Notes under the pieces: model-generated | Told to the model about the DNA's origin: nothing | Databases searched by the model: none | What the model saw: only the letters and a program-made list of their open reading frames with translations | Assembly: GCF_009258225.1 (NCBI RefSeq) | Contig: NZ_CP043617.1 | Coordinates: 1,054,001 to 1,118,000 of the forward strand | DNA from: Sulfurimonas lithotrophica | Lineage (GTDB): Bacteria; Campylobacterota; Campylobacteria; Campylobacterales; Sulfurimonadaceae | Direction of reading: 5' to 3' | Length of the DNA: 64,000 nucleotides | Shown here: positions 53,456 through 62,917 of the stretch, piece by piece | How positions within the stretch are numbered: the first letter of the stretch is position 1 | Layout: the number at the start of each line of letters is the position of its first letter | Made by a program: the position numbers and the translations under genes

Positions 53456-53474
53456 AATTAAATAGAAATTCTAA
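53452..53474. terminator. AT-rich dyad between convergent genes
   Basis: TTAGAATT pairs with AATTCTAA around a 7-base loop. The dyad covers the stop codons of the Sdh-like fusion gene and of the exonuclease III gene. A weak bidirectional terminator is possible. Confidence 0.35.
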
Positions 53475-54234
53475 TACCTACAGGGCAGTGATCTGAACCG
53501 GCTATATCATCTAAGATAAATGCGTCTTCAAGATTCTCTGCCAAATCTTCAGATATAAAAAAGTAATCAATTCTCCAGCCAACGTTTTTTACCCTTGCAT
53601 TTGCACGATATGACCACCATGAGTATCTATCTAACTCATCACCGTTTACATATCTAAATGTATCTATATAGCCGTATTCAAGAAGTTTATCTATCCATTC
53701 TCTTTCAATCGGTAAAAAACCTGATGTTTTAGAATTGGCTTTTGGATTTTTTAAATCAATCTCTTTATGTGCTGTATTTACGTCACCACAAATTATTATA
53801 GATTTTCCCTCTTCTTTTAGTTTTTCACAATGAATTAAAAAATCATCATAAAATTTCATTTTATAATTTAGTCTTTCTTCATCTTTTTGCCCATTTGGAA
53901 AATATACGTTAAAAAGTACTGTATCTCCAAAGTGATTCTCAATGATTCTTCCCTCGTTTAATATATCTATATGATTTGCATTAGAAGTATTGTTTGATTT
54001 TATTGATGAAAACGTTGCCGTACCGCTATAACCTTTTTTTTCTGCCGAGTTTACATCCAATTCTAAGAATTCTTTGTCAAAAAGATTATCAGGAATTTGT
54101 TCTTTAAGAGCTTTTATCTCTTGTAGGCATAATATGTCCGGTTGACGTTCATCTATCCATTTAAGCGCTTCTTTGTTAGCTACGGCACGTATTCCATTTA
54201 CATTCCAAGATATTATCTCTATTGAATCAGACAT
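53458..54234 (-). CDS. xth: Exodeoxyribonuclease III (AP endonuclease)
   Basis: This 258-residue enzyme cleaves DNA at abasic sites and degrades strands from the 3' end. The family motifs are all present: ISWNVNGIRA, CLQEIKA, FPNGQKDEERLNYK, CGDVNTAHKEIDL, WSYRANARVKNVGWRIDYF and SDHCPVGI. The first asparagine and the glutamate of LQEIK bind the metal. It is transcribed alone, lying between the Sdh-like fusion gene (convergent) and the sdh operon terminator. Confidence 0.96.
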   Translation of the reverse strand: MSDSIEIISWNVNGIRAVANKEALKWIDERQPDILCLQEIKALKEQIPDNLFDKEFLELDVNSAEKKGYSGTATFSSIKSNNTSNANHIDILNEGRIIENHFGDTVLFNVYFPNGQKDEERLNYKMKFYDDFLIHCEKLKEEGKSIIICGDVNTAHKEIDLKNPKANSKTSGFLPIEREWIDKLLEYGYIDTFRYVNGDELDRYSWWSYRANARVKNVGWRIDYFFISEDLAENLEDAFILDDIAGSDHCPVGIRISI

Positions 54235-54280
54235 TTATTGTTCCATATGTATTAAATTTATTTGGGAAATTATATCAAAA

Positions 54281-54315
54281 GAAAAAAAGAAGATTCTTGG
54301 AGAAACCAAGAATCT
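54281..54315 (-). terminator. Rho-independent terminator of the sdhABE operon
   Basis: On the minus strand AGATTCTTGG, loop TTTCT, CCAAGAATCT forms a perfect 10-base-pair stem followed by TCTTTTTTTC. It lies 18 bases after the sdhE stop and ends the operon. Confidence 0.9.
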
Positions 54316-54332
54316 AAAAAAGTTAAAGTTTT

Positions 54333-55214
54333 TTAAACAAAGTTAACTTTAGCAACGTGATGTTTAAGACCAAGCTCTTCTGCAGAACAACCTAGTGCTA
54401 AACCGACCATTTGTTGCATGTGTAAAACAGGAAGTTCAACTTCACGCCCTATAGCTTCAGATGCATGGTGAGTTTGAGTATCTAGTTTTAGATGACAAAG
54501 TGGACACGGAGTTACCATCCAGTCCGCATTGTTATCCATAGCTCCGGCAATTGCATTACCTGTTAAAGTTGCAGCTGTTTTTGGAGCTTGAAGCTCAACA
54601 TGAAAACCACAACATTTGTTTTTTTCGTTATAGTCAACATTTTGACCGCCACAAGCTATAATCAAGTCATCTAACGAAGTAGGGTTGTATGCACTCTCTG
54701 CAGTTTTATGAGTTTGATTTTGAAGTTCGGACGGACGTATATTATGACATCCGTAAAACGGTGCAATATTAAATTGACTAAGTGGAGTTTTTACCATTTG
54801 TGCAATTTTATCAAGACCGATATCATCGATAATAGCATATAAGAAGTGAGTAACTTCAGATGTGCCTTTATATTCTAGTCCTACTTCTGCAAGTTTTTCG
54901 TTAACTTCTGCTTTTAGTTTAGGATTTGAATCTAAACGGTGTTTAGTCATAGCAGTATTTAGTTGACATGTATTACATATAGTTACCATAGTAAGACCAT
55001 GTTTCTCTGCATATGCGATATTTCTAGCATTTAGTACTAATGATAAAAAATCATCATAATCCTGAAGGTGTGAAGCTCCACAACATGAAGCTTCAGTTAG
55101 TTCTATAAGCTCAATTCCAAGCTTATCGGCAACTGCCATAGTTGACATCATTTGTTCAGGAGTACTTTGCTTAGCTGTACAGCCGGTAAAAAGTGCGTAT
55201 TTTAATTTTCCCAT
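54333..55214 (-). CDS. sdhE: Succinate dehydrogenase / fumarate reductase subunit E (HdrB-like, CCG domains)
   Basis: This 293-residue subunit links the SdhAB part to the membrane in type-E enzymes. It has two CCG (cysteine-rich) domains with Cys12, Cys44-45, Cys80, Cys83, and Cys156, Cys188, Cys201-202, Cys237, Cys240, the pattern of HdrB that carries an unusual iron-sulfur cluster. No classical heme-b membrane anchor gene is present. Bioinformatic names sdhC and mfrE are also used. It lies 9 bases after sdhB, and a strong terminator follows. Confidence 0.9.
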   Translation of the reverse strand: MGKLKYALFTGCTAKQSTPEQMMSTMAVADKLGIELIELTEASCCGASHLQDYDDFLSLVLNARNIAYAEKHGLTMVTICNTCQLNTAMTKHRLDSNPKLKAEVNEKLAEVGLEYKGTSEVTHFLYAIIDDIGLDKIAQMVKTPLSQFNIAPFYGCHNIRPSELQNQTHKTAESAYNPTSLDDLIIACGGQNVDYNEKNKCCGFHVELQAPKTAATLTGNAIAGAMDNNADWMVTPCPLCHLKLDTQTHHASEAIGREVELPVLHMQQMVGLALGCSAEELGLKHHVAKVNFV

Positions 55215-55223
55215 TGTTATCTC

Positions 55224-56204
55224 CTAAAACTTAACTGTTGATGATGATTTAACAAGTTTTTTAATCTCATCAAGGTTCTCTGATTTTGTAATTGCCCATG
55301 GTGGAACAATTTTACCTTTTCTGAACATTTTAAGTGCAACAGGTATATGTTTAACAATAGCCGGTCCTTCAGAATATAAAACAAGTCCACCCTCATCAAG
55401 GATACCGTTTTTAGCAATAGAATGTTTAAATCCTACAGCGTGACGAGTAGCTACATTACTTGTTGCAACACCCTCTTTAAATAGCATCTGGTGAAGTTTC
55501 GTAATCTTATCGATAGGATTAACTTCTTTTGGACATACTTCTGCACATTCAAAACATTTAACACAGTCCCAAACACCTTGGCTTTCAGAATGAAGCTCAG
55601 TAAGTCTTTCTTTATGAGCTTGGTCACGTACATCAGCTTCAAAACGATAAGCTTTTGCAAATGCCGCAGGACCCATAAAATTCTCGTTTATTTCAACGAC
55701 AGGACATGCATAGTGACAAGCTCCACATTGGATACAAATGTCAGCATCTAAAAGTGCTTCGGCTTCATCCTGAGTTACAATATGCTCATGTTCTGGGTTT
55801 TCATCAACATCTGAGATTAGGAATGGGTGAATTGCATCGTGTTTTTGCCAGAAATCACCTTTATCTATAATCATATCTTTGACTGATCGTTTAATACTTA
55901 ACGGCTCAATTGTAAGTTCGTTACCAAATAACTCAATCATTGAAGTCATACTTTCTTTACACGCCAGTGTACTTCTACCGTTTACTTTTATAGCACATGC
56001 TCCACATATGCCGTGACGACAGCTTCTTCTATAAGAAAAACTTCCGTCGTGATCCCATTTAATTCTGTTTAGTATATCTAATACAACTTCTTCAGAAGTT
56101 ACATCCATTTCATAATCTTCATAGTATGGAAGATAATCATCATCAGCGTTAAAACGAAATACTTTAAAGTTTACTTTTTGTGTTGTAATACCATCTGTAC
56201 TCAT
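55224..56204 (-). CDS. sdhB: Succinate dehydrogenase / fumarate reductase iron-sulfur subunit
   Basis: The 326-residue subunit passes electrons between FAD and the quinone side. It has the [2Fe-2S] cysteines 62, 67, 70 and 82 in SCRHGICGACAI, and two ferredoxin-like sets, 157-167 (CIQCGACHYAC) and 214-224 (CVKCFECAEVC). The second set is of four cysteines in each, indicating two [4Fe-4S]-type or a mixed arrangement. A C-terminal tail of some 60 residues is longer than in E. coli SdhB. It is 17 bases after sdhA and 9 before sdhE. It is the apparent template of the fusion gene at 52322. Confidence 0.95.
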   Translation of the reverse strand: MSTDGITTQKVNFKVFRFNADDDYLPYYEDYEMDVTSEEVVLDILNRIKWDHDGSFSYRRSCRHGICGACAIKVNGRSTLACKESMTSMIELFGNELTIEPLSIKRSVKDMIIDKGDFWQKHDAIHPFLISDVDENPEHEHIVTQDEAEALLDADICIQCGACHYACPVVEINENFMGPAAFAKAYRFEADVRDQAHKERLTELHSESQGVWDCVKCFECAEVCPKEVNPIDKITKLHQMLFKEGVATSNVATRHAVGFKHSIAKNGILDEGGLVLYSEGPAIVKHIPVALKMFRKGKIVPPWAITKSENLDEIKKLVKSSSTVKF

Positions 56205-56221
56205 AACTCTACCTCCCTTAC

Positions 56222-57934
56222 CTAGTATGTTCTTGCTTTAAGTTCATGTTTGCCAAGAACGACATCCATGTAATCGAGTGAAATATCACCGTTTTCATCC
56301 ATATAAGCCATCGTGTGCTTTAAAAAGTTCTCATCATCTCTTTGCTCAAAGTCTTCTCTATAGTGTGCACCACGACTCTCATTACGAGCTATTGCACTCT
56401 CTACGATAAATGCAGAGTAATCAATCATATGACCAAGCTCGATAGCTTCTTGAAGTTCTGTGTTAAATACTTTAGATTTGTCTTTAATACGGATGTTTTT
56501 AAATCTAGCTCTTATCTCTTTTACTTTTGCGACAGCTTTTTCAAGAGTCTCTTTTGTTCTGAATGCACCTGCATTTTCAGTCATAGTATCTTGAAGTTCA
56601 ACACGAAGACCAGGTACAGTTTCGTCACCATTGTTATTTAGTATAAAATCGATTTCTGCCAATGCAGTAGAAGCATCTGATTCGGTTGCCTCACGCAACT
56701 CGATATCATCAACTTCTGCAACCATCGTTTTACCGACATAACGACCGAATAAAAGCGCTTCAAGAACTGAGTTTGCACCAAGACGGTTTGCTCCGTGAAC
56801 AGATACACATGAACACTCACCTGCTGCATAAAAACCTTCTACAAACTCATTATTATTTTTGCGTACATTACCTGCGATATTTACAGGTATTCCACCCATA
56901 GAATAGTGTGCCGTAGCTGAGATTAGGATTGGTTCTTTAATCATATCAAGACCTAAGAAAGTGATAGCTAAATCACGAAGTTCAGGAAGTCTTTCCATGA
57001 TTAAGTCTTTTCCTAAGTGAGTAACATCAATATAAACAGCATCTTTTCTTGGACCGACACCGCGACCTTCGCGAATCTCATTTAAAATTGCACGAGACAC
57101 AACATCACGAGAAGCCAATTCCATAGCGTTTGGAGCATATTTTTCCATAAAACGCTCACCTTCTGAGTTAAAAAGACGCCCACCTTCACCACGGGCAGCT
57201 TCAGAGATTAAAACACCGTTTCCTGAGAGACCTGACGGGTGGAATTGAACAAATTCCATATCTTCAAGCGGTAAACCGTGACGAGCAACAATAGAAAGAC
57301 CGTCACCGGTATTTGCGTGAGCGTTAGAATTGATTTTATATGAGCGAGCATATCCACCTGTTGCAAACATAACTTGTTTACAGTTGAAAATAGCCATTTG
57401 CATATCACGAATGTTAAAAGCTATAACACCTGATACTTTCCCGTCTTTATAGATGATATCAGCAGCATACCACTCATCCCAAAATTTTACACCTACACGA
57501 TGGGCTTGCTCATAAATTGTTTGTAATAATGTAAGTCCTGTTCTGTCTTTTGCATAACAAGCACGAGGTGAGCTTTGTCCACCAAAAGGGCGTTGTGCGA
57601 TTTTTCCATCTTTGTTACGGCTGAATGCCGCACCCATTCTCTCTGCCCAGCGAATAGTTTCCGGTGCATTTTTACACATAAACTCAACCGCATCTTGATC
57701 GGCTAGATAATCAGCCCCTTTAACAGTGTCAAATTCATGAAGTTCAACAGAATCTTCATCACTAAAAGCTGCGTTTACGCCACCTTGAGCTGCACCTGAG
57801 TGACTTCTTAAAGGGTGGAGTTTTGTAATAACCGCGACTTTTTTTCCTGCATTTTGCAACTCTCTTGCTGCTGCACATCCCGCAAGACCTGCACCAACAA
57901 TAATTGCATCGTAAGTATAAATAGGAATACTCAT
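56222..57934 (-). CDS. sdhA: Succinate dehydrogenase / fumarate reductase flavoprotein subunit
   Basis: This 570-residue subunit oxidises succinate or reduces fumarate with covalently bound FAD. It shows [18 protein letters not shown], the flavin-linking histidine in [13 protein letters not shown], then [17 protein letters not shown], a catalytic arginine region and SMGGIPV. There is no twin-arginine signal, unlike the periplasmic MfrA of Wolinella and Campylobacter, so the enzyme faces the cytoplasm. Direction of the reaction is not fixed by sequence. A strong AAGGAA ribosome binding site precedes the ATG; it is first of the sdhABE operon. Confidence 0.95.
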   Translation of the reverse strand: MSIPIYTYDAIIVGAGLAGCAAARELQNAGKKVAVITKLHPLRSHSGAAQGGVNAAFSDEDSVELHEFDTVKGADYLADQDAVEFMCKNAPETIRWAERMGAAFSRNKDGKIAQRPFGGQSSPRACYAKDRTGLTLLQTIYEQAHRVGVKFWDEWYAADIIYKDGKVSGVIAFNIRDMQMAIFNCKQVMFATGGYARSYKINSNAHANTGDGLSIVARHGLPLEDMEFVQFHPSGLSGNGVLISEAARGEGGRLFNSEGERFMEKYAPNAMELASRDVVSRAILNEIREGRGVGPRKDAVYIDVTHLGKDLIMERLPELRDLAITFLGLDMIKEPILISATAHYSMGGIPVNIAGNVRKNNNEFVEGFYAAGECSCVSVHGANRLGANSVLEALLFGRYVGKTMVAEVDDIELREATESDASTALAEIDFILNNNGDETVPGLRVELQDTMTENAGAFRTKETLEKAVAKVKEIRARFKNIRIKDKSKVFNTELQEAIELGHMIDYSAFIVESAIARNESRGAHYREDFEQRDDENFLKHTMAYMDENGDISLDYMDVVLGKHELKARTY

Positions 57935-58072
57935 TAGCTTTCCTTAAAAATTAGAATATAATATAAAGTGATTTTACCGAAATTAGTCTTGTTGTAGATT
58001 AAAATAAGACAAACCGAATATGAACTACAACAGTGTTACAAAATAACACATTTGAGGTCAAAATATGGTGTG

Positions 58073-59275
58073 TTAAATATTCACACCTTCCATATCTCTT
58101 TTTTGTGAAATTCTATTTTTACCACCTGATTTTGCGAATGCTAAAATTTGTTTAGCTTCTGCTATGGCATTATTTAATACTACATTGTTTGGTTTTATGT
58201 AGAAACCTCCGGATACGGTTATTTGAACAGGTACTTTTGTCTGAGTTACAAATTTTAATTCCGAGATAGCTTCACGAACAGCTTCCATATCTTTGTAAGC
58301 TTTTTCTTTTGAGTCTCTGGATAATATTACGGTAAATTGATTATAGTCCGTTCTTGCTATAACATCTGTAGGTTGTTCAAATAAAGATATTGTATATGCT
58401 ATTTTTTTAAGAGCGGCTTGAGAAAATTCTTGATTAAAAGCTCTATTTGTTTTTGAAAAATTATCTACTTCTAAAATAGTAACAGATGTAAAATTATTCT
58501 CTTTAAAATTTTTCTTTAGAGCATATTCGGAAACCAAACCTTTATTATTGTTGATTTTAGTTATTGGGTCTATGTTGTTTGGATTGTCTTTTACATCAGG
58601 TTTTTTTCTCATTCTAATAGAGATAGAATCTGCTTCTAAAGTACTTATTTGATAGTCTTTTTTACTTTTAGAAGGTGCTTGTAGGTATGCAATGTCATTA
58701 TATATTTTTTTAAGTCTGGAGTAATACCATAGGAAACTAAAAGTTACCAGAACAAAAGCAACTATAGCTATTTTCATCATAAATTGAAGTTTTTGTTTGT
58801 TATAGCCTACATTTTTAAATATTATTGAGTTTATTTGTTTTTCTAAAGTTATATAAGCTTTGTCAAAATCAGATTTAACGTCATGTGATTGATTCGGGGA
58901 TTTATAGTATGTATAAGCTTTTTCATTAAAAATCTCAATTAGATTAGACAACTTTTCTAAATCATTGTTATACTCATTTGAATTATTTAAAAAGTATTTT
59001 CCCGTAATATCGTATTCGTAGAGTTCTCTTAATTTATTGATTTGGTATTGTAACTCTGTGCTTTTACCGTTATACTGAATTAGAGCAAGTTCTAAATCTT
59101 TTTTATCTATTTGTTTTAATGTTTTAATTATTTGTTTTTGTTGATTTAATATGTCAGTCTTAACAAAAGAGTTATTTTGTTCAAACGTAAATAATACGGC
59201 TGAAGCAGAAATTAATGTAAATATACTAAAAAATACCAATATGTTTTTAAATACATTTTTTATAGATATTTTCAT
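58073..59275 (-). CDS. Membrane protein with degenerate GGDEF domain
   Basis: The 400-residue protein has membrane helices at about 10-30 and 168-188, with a periplasmic, mostly helical region between them. The cytoplasmic part is a GGDEF fold (DPITKINNNKGLVSEYALK, then ARTDYNQFTVIL and SGGFYIKPNNV) in which the catalytic motif GG[DE]EF has become DYNQF. It should be inactive as a cyclase and may act as a receptor or structural element. Its gene is upstream of nothing on its strand but a 138-base gap before sdhA, and is divergent from thiL. Confidence 0.8.
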   Translation of the reverse strand: MKISIKNVFKNILVFFSIFTLISASAVLFTFEQNNSFVKTDILNQQKQIIKTLKQIDKKDLELALIQYNGKSTELQYQINKLRELYEYDITGKYFLNNSNEYNNDLEKLSNLIEIFNEKAYTYYKSPNQSHDVKSDFDKAYITLEKQINSIIFKNVGYNKQKLQFMMKIAIVAFVLVTFSFLWYYSRLKKIYNDIAYLQAPSKSKKDYQISTLEADSISIRMRKKPDVKDNPNNIDPITKINNNKGLVSEYALKKNFKENNFTSVTILEVDNFSKTNRAFNQEFSQAALKKIAYTISLFEQPTDVIARTDYNQFTVILSRDSKEKAYKDMEAVREAISELKFVTQTKVPVQITVSGGFYIKPNNVVLNNAIAEAKQILAFAKSGGKNRISQKRDMEGVNI

Positions 59276-59344
59276 AAATGTTTCTCCAATTAATGCTATA
59301 ATTTTGATATTATAACATATATTAATTATATCTGGTTATATCGG

Positions 59345-59350
59345 TATAAT
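59345..59350 (+). promoter_or_regulatory. -10 box (TATAAT) for thiL
   Basis: TATAAT lies 28 bases before the TTG start at 59378 in the divergent gap between the degenerate GGDEF gene and thiL. A T-rich stretch without a -35 consensus is upstream. Confidence 0.5.
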
Positions 59351-59377
59351 TTCAGTAATTATTTAAAAGAAAAATAT

Positions 59378-60196
59378 TTGAATTTAGAAGACTATTTTAT
59401 TTCACGTTTTAATAATGTTAGTATTGGAGATGATGGGGCATGTATAGAGAACTTTGTATATTCTAAGGATGCTTTTTTTGAAAATGTTCATTTTAAAACA
59501 GAATGGATGAGTTATTATCAAATAGCTAAAAAAGCCATGTTTGTAAATATTTCCGATGCAATAGCTATGAATGCAAAGCCGATGTACGCACTTTTAGCTG
59601 TTGCAATGCCAAAAACAATAACAAAGCATCAGATGTCTGAACTTGTACGTGGGTTTGAAGATATTGCAAAAAAATATTCCGTAGAGATTATCGGCGGCGA
59701 TACCATTGCTAACACTAAACTTGATATTACCGTTACGATTATTTCAAAAACTAACAAACCGCTTTACAGAAAAGGTGTTAGGAAAAATGATGTTTTTGCT
59801 TACACGGGCGAACTTGGAAAAAGTAAAAAAGATTTAACCAAACTTCTAAGAGGCGGAAAGATAAATGAAAAGTCAAAATTTATAGATATAAAGCTAAGAG
59901 ATAAGTTTATATCCCAAAATATGAGATTTTTGAATGCCGGAATGGATATTTCAGATGGACTTTTTACTGATTTGGATAAAATGATGCATGTAAATAACAT
60001 AGGTATAAAATTTTATAAAAATATAGATAAGAAAATCGGCTGCAGCGGTGAAGAGTATGAGATGTTGATCTCCTTTGATAAACGGCACAAAAAAGCTATG
60101 ATTAGGCGTTCTAAATTATCTAGAACAAAACTGACTATTTTTGCAAAAGTAAAAAGAGTTAAAAATATTTTTAAATGTAAGGCAAATCATTTTTAG
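59378..60196 (+). CDS. thiL: Thiamine-monophosphate kinase
   Basis: ThiL phosphorylates thiamine phosphate to the cofactor thiamine diphosphate. The 272-residue protein is shorter than the usual 310-330 residues but has the expected order of motifs: SIGDDGACI, NISDAIAMNAKPMYALLAVAMP, IIGGDTIAN, DVFAYTGELGKS and GMDISDGLFTDLDKM. The shortening is mainly in the C-terminal part. The start is TTG. It lies 7 bases before truD; the same pair is known in C. jejuni (from memory). Confidence 0.88.
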   Translation: MNLEDYFISRFNNVSIGDDGACIENFVYSKDAFFENVHFKTEWMSYYQIAKKAMFVNISDAIAMNAKPMYALLAVAMPKTITKHQMSELVRGFEDIAKKYSVEIIGGDTIANTKLDITVTIISKTNKPLYRKGVRKNDVFAYTGELGKSKKDLTKLLRGGKINEKSKFIDIKLRDKFISQNMRFLNAGMDISDGLFTDLDKMMHVNNIGIKFYKNIDKKIGCSGEEYEMLISFDKRHKKAMIRRSKLSRTKLTIFAKVKRVKNIFKCKANHF

Positions 60197-60203
60197 GAAA
60201 GTA

Positions 60204-61277
60204 ATGGACAGATTTTATTCTTTAAACCACGCAAGTATAGATTTTCATTTTAAACAAAGTGCTCGTGATTTTGTTGTTGATGAAATTCCGCTTTATGAGT
60301 TTAGCGGTGAAGGTGAGCATCTTATTTTGCATGTAAGAAAGAAAAACCTCTCTACGATGGAACTTGTTGGCATCCTAGCAAAATATCTTGGAATTAAAAA
60401 CAAAGAGATAGGATATGCGGGCTTAAAAGATAAACATGCAATGACAAAGCAATATATCTCCCTTCATAAGAAATATGAAGAGAAACTAGATAAATTTGAG
60501 CATGAAGGTATTAAAATACTTTCAAAAACATATCATAACAATAAAATCAGAATAGGGCATCTTAGTTCAAATAGGTTTTACATAAGACTTAAAAAAGTAA
60601 ATCCTACGGATGCAAAAAAAATTGATGAAGCATTAAACATTATATCTAAGCAGGGAATGCCCAACTTTTTTGGTTATCAACGATTCGGTAATGATGGAAA
60701 CAATCATATAGACGGTGAAAAAATTGCAAAAGGTGAAAAAAAAGAGCGTAACGTAAAGGTAAGAAAACTTTTAATCAGCGCGTACCAAAGTCATCTTTTT
60801 AATCTTTGGTTAAGCAGAAGATTGGAGATAAACTCTTTAGTATCAAGTTTTAATATTAAAGAGTTAGAAAATTTATTGAATATGCCAAAAACGGAAATCA
60901 AAAAGCTAAAAATACAGGAACATCCATTTAAACTTATAGAGGGTGATATAATGGAACATTATCCTTATGGAAGACTTTTTGAATTTGATCAAAGTGAAGA
61001 TGATTTTAAAAGATTTTACAAAAGAGATATAAGCGTTACCGGTCTGTTGTGCGGAAAGAAAACCAGAATTGCCACAGGGTTGGCCAGAGATATAGAAAAA
61101 GATTTTGATGACGATATAAACGCAGACGGTGCAAGAAGATACGCTTGGGTTTATCCAACGGATATAGAAGGTAGGTTTAATAACCAAGAAGCCCAATATG
61201 AACTAAATTTTACACTTCCAAAAGGCTCTTACGCAACGGTTCTTATAGAAGAAATAGCTAAACGTAGGCTTATTTAA
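60204..61277 (+). CDS. truD: tRNA pseudouridine synthase D
   Basis: TruD converts U13 of tRNA to pseudouridine. The 357-residue protein shows DFVVDEIPLYEFSGEGEHL, the catalytic aspartate in IGYAGLKDKHAMTKQY, GMPNFFGYQRFG and LISAYQSHLFNLWLSRR, all typical. The insertion (TRUD) domain lies in the middle. It follows thiL by 7 bases and precedes psd by 24 bases in the same direction. Confidence 0.96.
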   Translation: MDRFYSLNHASIDFHFKQSARDFVVDEIPLYEFSGEGEHLILHVRKKNLSTMELVGILAKYLGIKNKEIGYAGLKDKHAMTKQYISLHKKYEEKLDKFEHEGIKILSKTYHNNKIRIGHLSSNRFYIRLKKVNPTDAKKIDEALNIISKQGMPNFFGYQRFGNDGNNHIDGEKIAKGEKKERNVKVRKLLISAYQSHLFNLWLSRRLEINSLVSSFNIKELENLLNMPKTEIKKLKIQEHPFKLIEGDIMEHYPYGRLFEFDQSEDDFKRFYKRDISVTGLLCGKKTRIATGLARDIEKDFDDDINADGARRYAWVYPTDIEGRFNNQEAQYELNFTLPKGSYATVLIEEIAKRRLI

Positions 61278-61301
61278 AAAGATAATTAAGGGAAATATTA
61301 T

Positions 61302-62120
61302 ATGAAAAGACACATAACATCGATTATTTCACAAACTTTTGGAAAGTTTGCCAAAAAAGAATTTTTACCATCTATTCAAACAATGATAAACAAAACATAT
61401 ATCTCTATGATGGGTTTAGATATGACAGAGTTTAATCCTGCAAGCTCATACTCATCTTTAAATAAGCTTTTTACAAGAAAGTTAGAAAAACCTAGAGAAT
61501 TTTCTTTAGACGCAGATGATTTTATATCTCCGTGTGATTCGTGGATATCCGCTTGTGGGGAGATTAAAGAAGACACAGCCTTACAAATTAAAGGGATGCA
61601 ATACAATTGTAGCGATTTTTTAGGTAAAGAGTTTTTTGCAGAGGAGAAAGAGATAATAAAAAACGGAGTATTTATAAACTTTTATCTATCTCCAAAAGAT
61701 TATCATAGATATCATATGCCAATAAACACTAAGGTTTTAAAGGTTGTACACATACCGGGGAAATTTTATCCGGTTAACTTGCCTTCACTAAAAAAAAGGT
61801 TTAATCTTTTTATTGAAAATGAACGTGTAGTTTTAAAATGTCAAGCACAAAATAATAAGATTTTTTATATGGTTTTAGTTAGCGCACTTAATGTAGGTGT
61901 GATGAATATTAGTTTTGAACCAAAAATTAAAACAAATGCAGATATAATTAATAGTCGTGTATATGAATATAAAAGTCAAAACTTGGATAAAGGTCAAGAT
62001 TTTGGATGTTTTGAAATGGGTTCGACTATAGTCATCCTGGCTGAAAAAGATATGTTGGATTTAAGTATAAAAACTAATGACAATGTAAAATACGGACAAA
62101 CAATAGCAAAGGTAATATAA
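61302..62120 (+). CDS. psd: Phosphatidylserine decarboxylase proenzyme
   Basis: Psd makes phosphatidylethanolamine from phosphatidylserine at the inner membrane. The 272-residue proenzyme cleaves itself at the GST triad near the C-terminus (FEMGSTIVIL), turning the serine into the pyruvoyl cofactor. The motifs SLNKLFTRKLEKPRE, SPCDSWISACGEI and the histidine-containing LSPKDYHRYHMP are present. The usual LGST motif reads MGST. It follows truD with an AAGGGAAAT-like ribosome binding site. Confidence 0.93.
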   Translation: MKRHITSIISQTFGKFAKKEFLPSIQTMINKTYISMMGLDMTEFNPASSYSSLNKLFTRKLEKPREFSLDADDFISPCDSWISACGEIKEDTALQIKGMQYNCSDFLGKEFFAEEKEIIKNGVFINFYLSPKDYHRYHMPINTKVLKVVHIPGKFYPVNLPSLKKRFNLFIENERVVLKCQAQNNKIFYMVLVSALNVGVMNISFEPKIKTNADIINSRVYEYKSQNLDKGQDFGCFEMGSTIVILAEKDMLDLSIKTNDNVKYGQTIAKVI

Positions 62121-62127
62121 AAGAATT

Positions 62128-62913
62128 ATGTTTGATACAAAAGAGCAATTAGAAGAGTATATTGAAAAAATTTTTAATAATTTAGAATTGTTCGAATGGG
62201 ATGTATTGCATGTATCTACAAATACGGATAGAGCCGAAGTGATAGAAATTTTAGCTAAAAAATTTGTACATGAGAGTTTAAAAAACGATATTAACTTTTT
62301 ATACATAACAGATATAGAAAATATAAAATACAATAAAATTAAGCAGGCTATGTTTAAAGAGATAGTCGGTGAATGGGTATTTTTCTGTGATGATGTTTTA
62401 TCTTACTCAAAAGATGATGCTTTAAATGCAGTGAAAAAAGAAGGTAGAGTTAATTTTATAAATAAAATCGTAAGTAGTTATTTTCAAAAGTTTCATAGTA
62501 TAATTTTTACTGAAATGTTTGACTCGTTTTTAGAGTTATTTAACAATATGCCTATTACAAAAAATAAACAGATATTTATAGATAAAATATTGCAAAGTAG
62601 TTTAAATAGAGATGCAAAATCGATTACTATTCGTAAATTTAGTCAATTATACGGCAGAGTAAGAATAGCACAAGACTTAAAAAATAAAGAAATAACTAAA
62701 TTAAATTTAAGAATAAAAGAATTAATGAGTAAATTGCATAGTACTCAAGATATCAATTATGATGAAGATAATGAACTTTTATATGATATAGAAGATTTAC
62801 AAGAAGATTTGGAAGACCTGGAAGAAAAAGGCTTATACGAGTTTGATGAATTAATAGCAAAACTCAGAGAAAATATGTTGGAATCTATGCGTATAGCCAG
62901 CTTAGGTGTTTAA
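62128..62913 (+). CDS. Unknown protein with acidic coiled coil
   Basis: The family is not recognised. The 261-residue protein has no signal peptide. Residues 1-155 look like an alpha/beta or helical domain (EWDVLHVSTNTDRAEVIEIL, VGEWVFFCDDVLSYSKDDAL). The rest is a coiled coil with a very acidic stretch (DEDNELLYDIEDLQEDLEDL). It starts 7 bases after psd and is presumably cotranscribed with it. It is convergent with ychF, 4 bases apart. No function can be offered. Confidence 0.6.
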   Translation: MFDTKEQLEEYIEKIFNNLELFEWDVLHVSTNTDRAEVIEILAKKFVHESLKNDINFLYITDIENIKYNKIKQAMFKEIVGEWVFFCDDVLSYSKDDALNAVKKEGRVNFINKIVSSYFQKFHSIIFTEMFDSFLELFNNMPITKNKQIFIDKILQSSLNRDAKSITIRKFSQLYGRVRIAQDLKNKEITKLNLRIKELMSKLHSTQDINYDEDNELLYDIEDLQEDLEDLEEKGLYEFDELIAKLRENMLESMRIASLGV

Positions 62914-62917
62914 GCTT

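Noticed and set aside
56222-57934. Periplasmic MfrA fumarate reductase
   Set aside because: No twin-arginine signal precedes the FAD-binding motif, so the name MfrA was not used.
58033-58049. GTGTTA-TAACAC hairpin as terminator of the degenerate GGDEF gene
   Set aside because: The stem is only 6 base pairs and no U-tract follows on the minus strand.
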